From assembly GCA_006247105.1 (NCBI GenBank), contig CM016925.1, positions 1,612,001 through 1,676,000 of the forward strand: a DNA stretch of 64,000 nt, in the 5' to 3' direction. The DNA comes from Giardia muris. Taxonomy: Eukaryota; Fornicata; Diplomonadida; Hexamitidae. The notes beneath the pieces were generated by a model that was not told where the DNA came from, did not search any database, and saw only the letters and a list, made by a program, of their open reading frames with translations. A program made the position numbers and the translations under genes. Of the stretch, positions 63,154 through 64,000 are shown one piece after another (position 1 is the stretch's first letter; each line of letters opens with the position of its first letter).

Positions 63154-64000
63154 ATGCTCGAAGGTTTTTTGACCTCCGGGGAGCGTGCAAATTGTGGTGC
63201 GAAATGACTGATCGGTTCACGGACGATGTTGTAGGTGCTTGGACTAAGCCCGCTTGCTAAGGAGGCGGCCAGAACCGCCAAGGACGTCTGATAACCATCA
63301 TCCCCATAAAAAGTGATGGCTTTAGTGACGTCGATATGAGCCGCACGGAAGATTGAACGGAGAATGCTACTTTGTGCAATGATCGTCCCATTCTTATCAA
63401 GGAACTCCGTATAGGGTAGAGAAAGAGAGCATGGGATCGTCTCCCATCTCACCTCCTCAGTACTCGCATTCTGTAACGGGATGGAGGTTGATTTTATGGC
63501 CATAGGTCCAGTCGTACGCTCAACTGCAGAGGTGGACGTTGACTCTTCATCTTCTTCCTCCTCTTCCTCTTCTTCCTCGGTATTAGTAACTACTGGTCTT
63601 TTCTTTGGCATTGGTCGGACATCGACGAGCTGTCTAACAATGCCCTCGTTCGGATTGATAGTTTCTCCCACTCGGAGTCTACTGATTATTTGCTTTGCCT
63701 CAAGCATGCCATCAGCTTCATCGATGAGTTCCATGAGTCCGGCATACGCCGTATCTCTAAGGACATCCCGATCGACAATGGATTGAACTACATATCTTTG
63801 AATAGCCGCTGGACTCGCTAACATCTCTTCTCGACGAGATGCGCAAAAGGCGGTCCTTGGAGCCGGAATAACGGGATGCACCACACTAGACTCAATAGGG
63901 AACTCACGCGAGACCCATTCTCGAAGCCCCCCGGCATATATCGACACGCGTGGATGTGAAAAGAAACTAAGTAACCACCAAACACGATAGGAACTTTTCC
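63150..64000 (-). CDS. Tandem rhodanese-like sulfurtransferase (MST type), partial, second active-site Cys lost
   Basis: The frame is open to the right edge. It begins in-window with KSSYRVWWLLSFFSH then VSIYAGGLREWVSREFPIES, the end of a first rhodanese domain as in mercaptopyruvate sulfurtransferase (ARxWWxxRxFGHxxVxxLDGGLxxW). The second domain follows: LPYTEFLDKNG (MST PFxDFLxxxG), FRAAHIDVTKAITFYGDDGY then LAVLAASLASG. The active-site loop CGSGVTA is YGDDGYQ, so its Cys is Tyr (codon 63308-63306). An acidic run of Glu/Asp (coded at 63541-63579) is inserted between. The first domain's active site is outside the window, so activity is unknown. The 5' end and true start are missing. Confidence 0.8.
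   Translation of the reverse strand, partial: KSSYRVWWLLSFFSHPRVSIYAGGLREWVSREFPIESSVVHPVIPAPRTAFCASRREEMLASPAAIQRYVVQSIVDRDVLRDTAYAGLMELIDEADGMLEAKQIISRLRVGETINPNEGIVRQLVDVRPMPKKRPVVTNTEEEEEEEEEDEESTSTSAVERTTGPMAIKSTSIPLQNASTEEVRWETIPCSLSLPYTEFLDKNGTIIAQSSILRSIFRAAHIDVTKAITFYGDDGYQTSLAVLAASLASGLSPSTYNIVREPISHFAPQFARSPEVKKPSSI

Noticed and set aside
1..64000. Spliceosomal introns with Giardia-type GTATGT...ACACACAG signals
   Set aside because: No gene with a recognisable product needed an intron to stay in frame; only the unclear start of the 29781-31082 gene leaves room for one.
1..64000. tRNA, rRNA, transposons, CRISPR, horizontally acquired islands
   Set aside because: No cloverleaf, rRNA sequence, reverse transcriptase, transposase, terminal repeats or spaced direct repeats seen by eye; composition is fairly even across the window.

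Overview
The window reads as one gene-dense stretch of a eukaryotic chromosome from a diplomonad, most likely Giardia or a close relative. The evidence: single-exon genes packed on both strands with gaps under 300 bp; ankyrin genes built on TALMYAA...GHxxCVxLL repeats like the Giardia 'protein 21.1' families; A-rich runs directly in front of many start codons (for example gcaaaaaATG, tttaaaaaATG); and AGTRAA polyadenylation-like signals at or over stop codons. TAA and TAG act as stops, which argues against hexamitins that read TAR as Gln. The species call is inference. I see no rRNA, tRNA, mobile element, CRISPR array or viral gene.

Layout. 1-8.1 kb: 5' part of an ankyrin gene (-), topoisomerase III, TTLL1-like glutamylase, a 75-aa ORF, and a large ankyrin-coiled coil-RING protein. 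8.3-14.7 kb: conserved propeller-like protein, coiled-coil protein, UDP-glucose pyrophosphorylase, sirtuin and a DMT/SLC35F-like transporter. 14.7-24.3 kb (mostly -): GCN2-like kinase with a substituted catalytic Asp, cytoskeleton-type coiled-coil proteins, and SNU13. 24.3-31.1 kb: RAD52, a degenerate subtilisin-like convertase, a PPP phosphatase and an AAA+-like protein. 31.3-43.6 kb: MCM7, a PRP6-like protein, coiled-coil proteins, SPO11, a Sec1/Munc18 protein, an outer-dynein-arm docking-like protein and a ZNRD2-like zinc protein. 43.6-53.6 kb: large unknown protein, proteasome beta-4, ribosomal eS27, PP2A scaffold and a Sfi1-type centrin-binding protein. 53.7-64 kb: NEK kinase, tubulin cofactor B, a GH26-like/cysteine-rich membrane protein, rhomboid-like protein, GrpE, eIF2B-alpha, MOB4-like, DRC12-like, two unknowns and a tandem rhodanese running off the right edge.

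Themes. Microtubule, axoneme and centrin biology: TTLL1, ODAD1-like, DRC12-like, TBCB, Sfi1-like, NEK, MOB4-like and several coiled-coil proteins. DNA maintenance and recombination: TOP3, RAD52, SPO11, MCM7, SIR2. Translation stress: GCN2-like kinase and eIF2B-alpha. Secretion and membranes: Sec1, rhomboid-like, convertase-like, cysteine-rich membrane protein. GrpE points to a mitosome. Several proteins keep a fold but have lost catalytic residues. Head-to-head genes share extremely short spacers, down to 4 nt between start codons.

The longest gene-free interval is about 287 bp (36945-37231), so no stretch over 300 bases lacks a gene.
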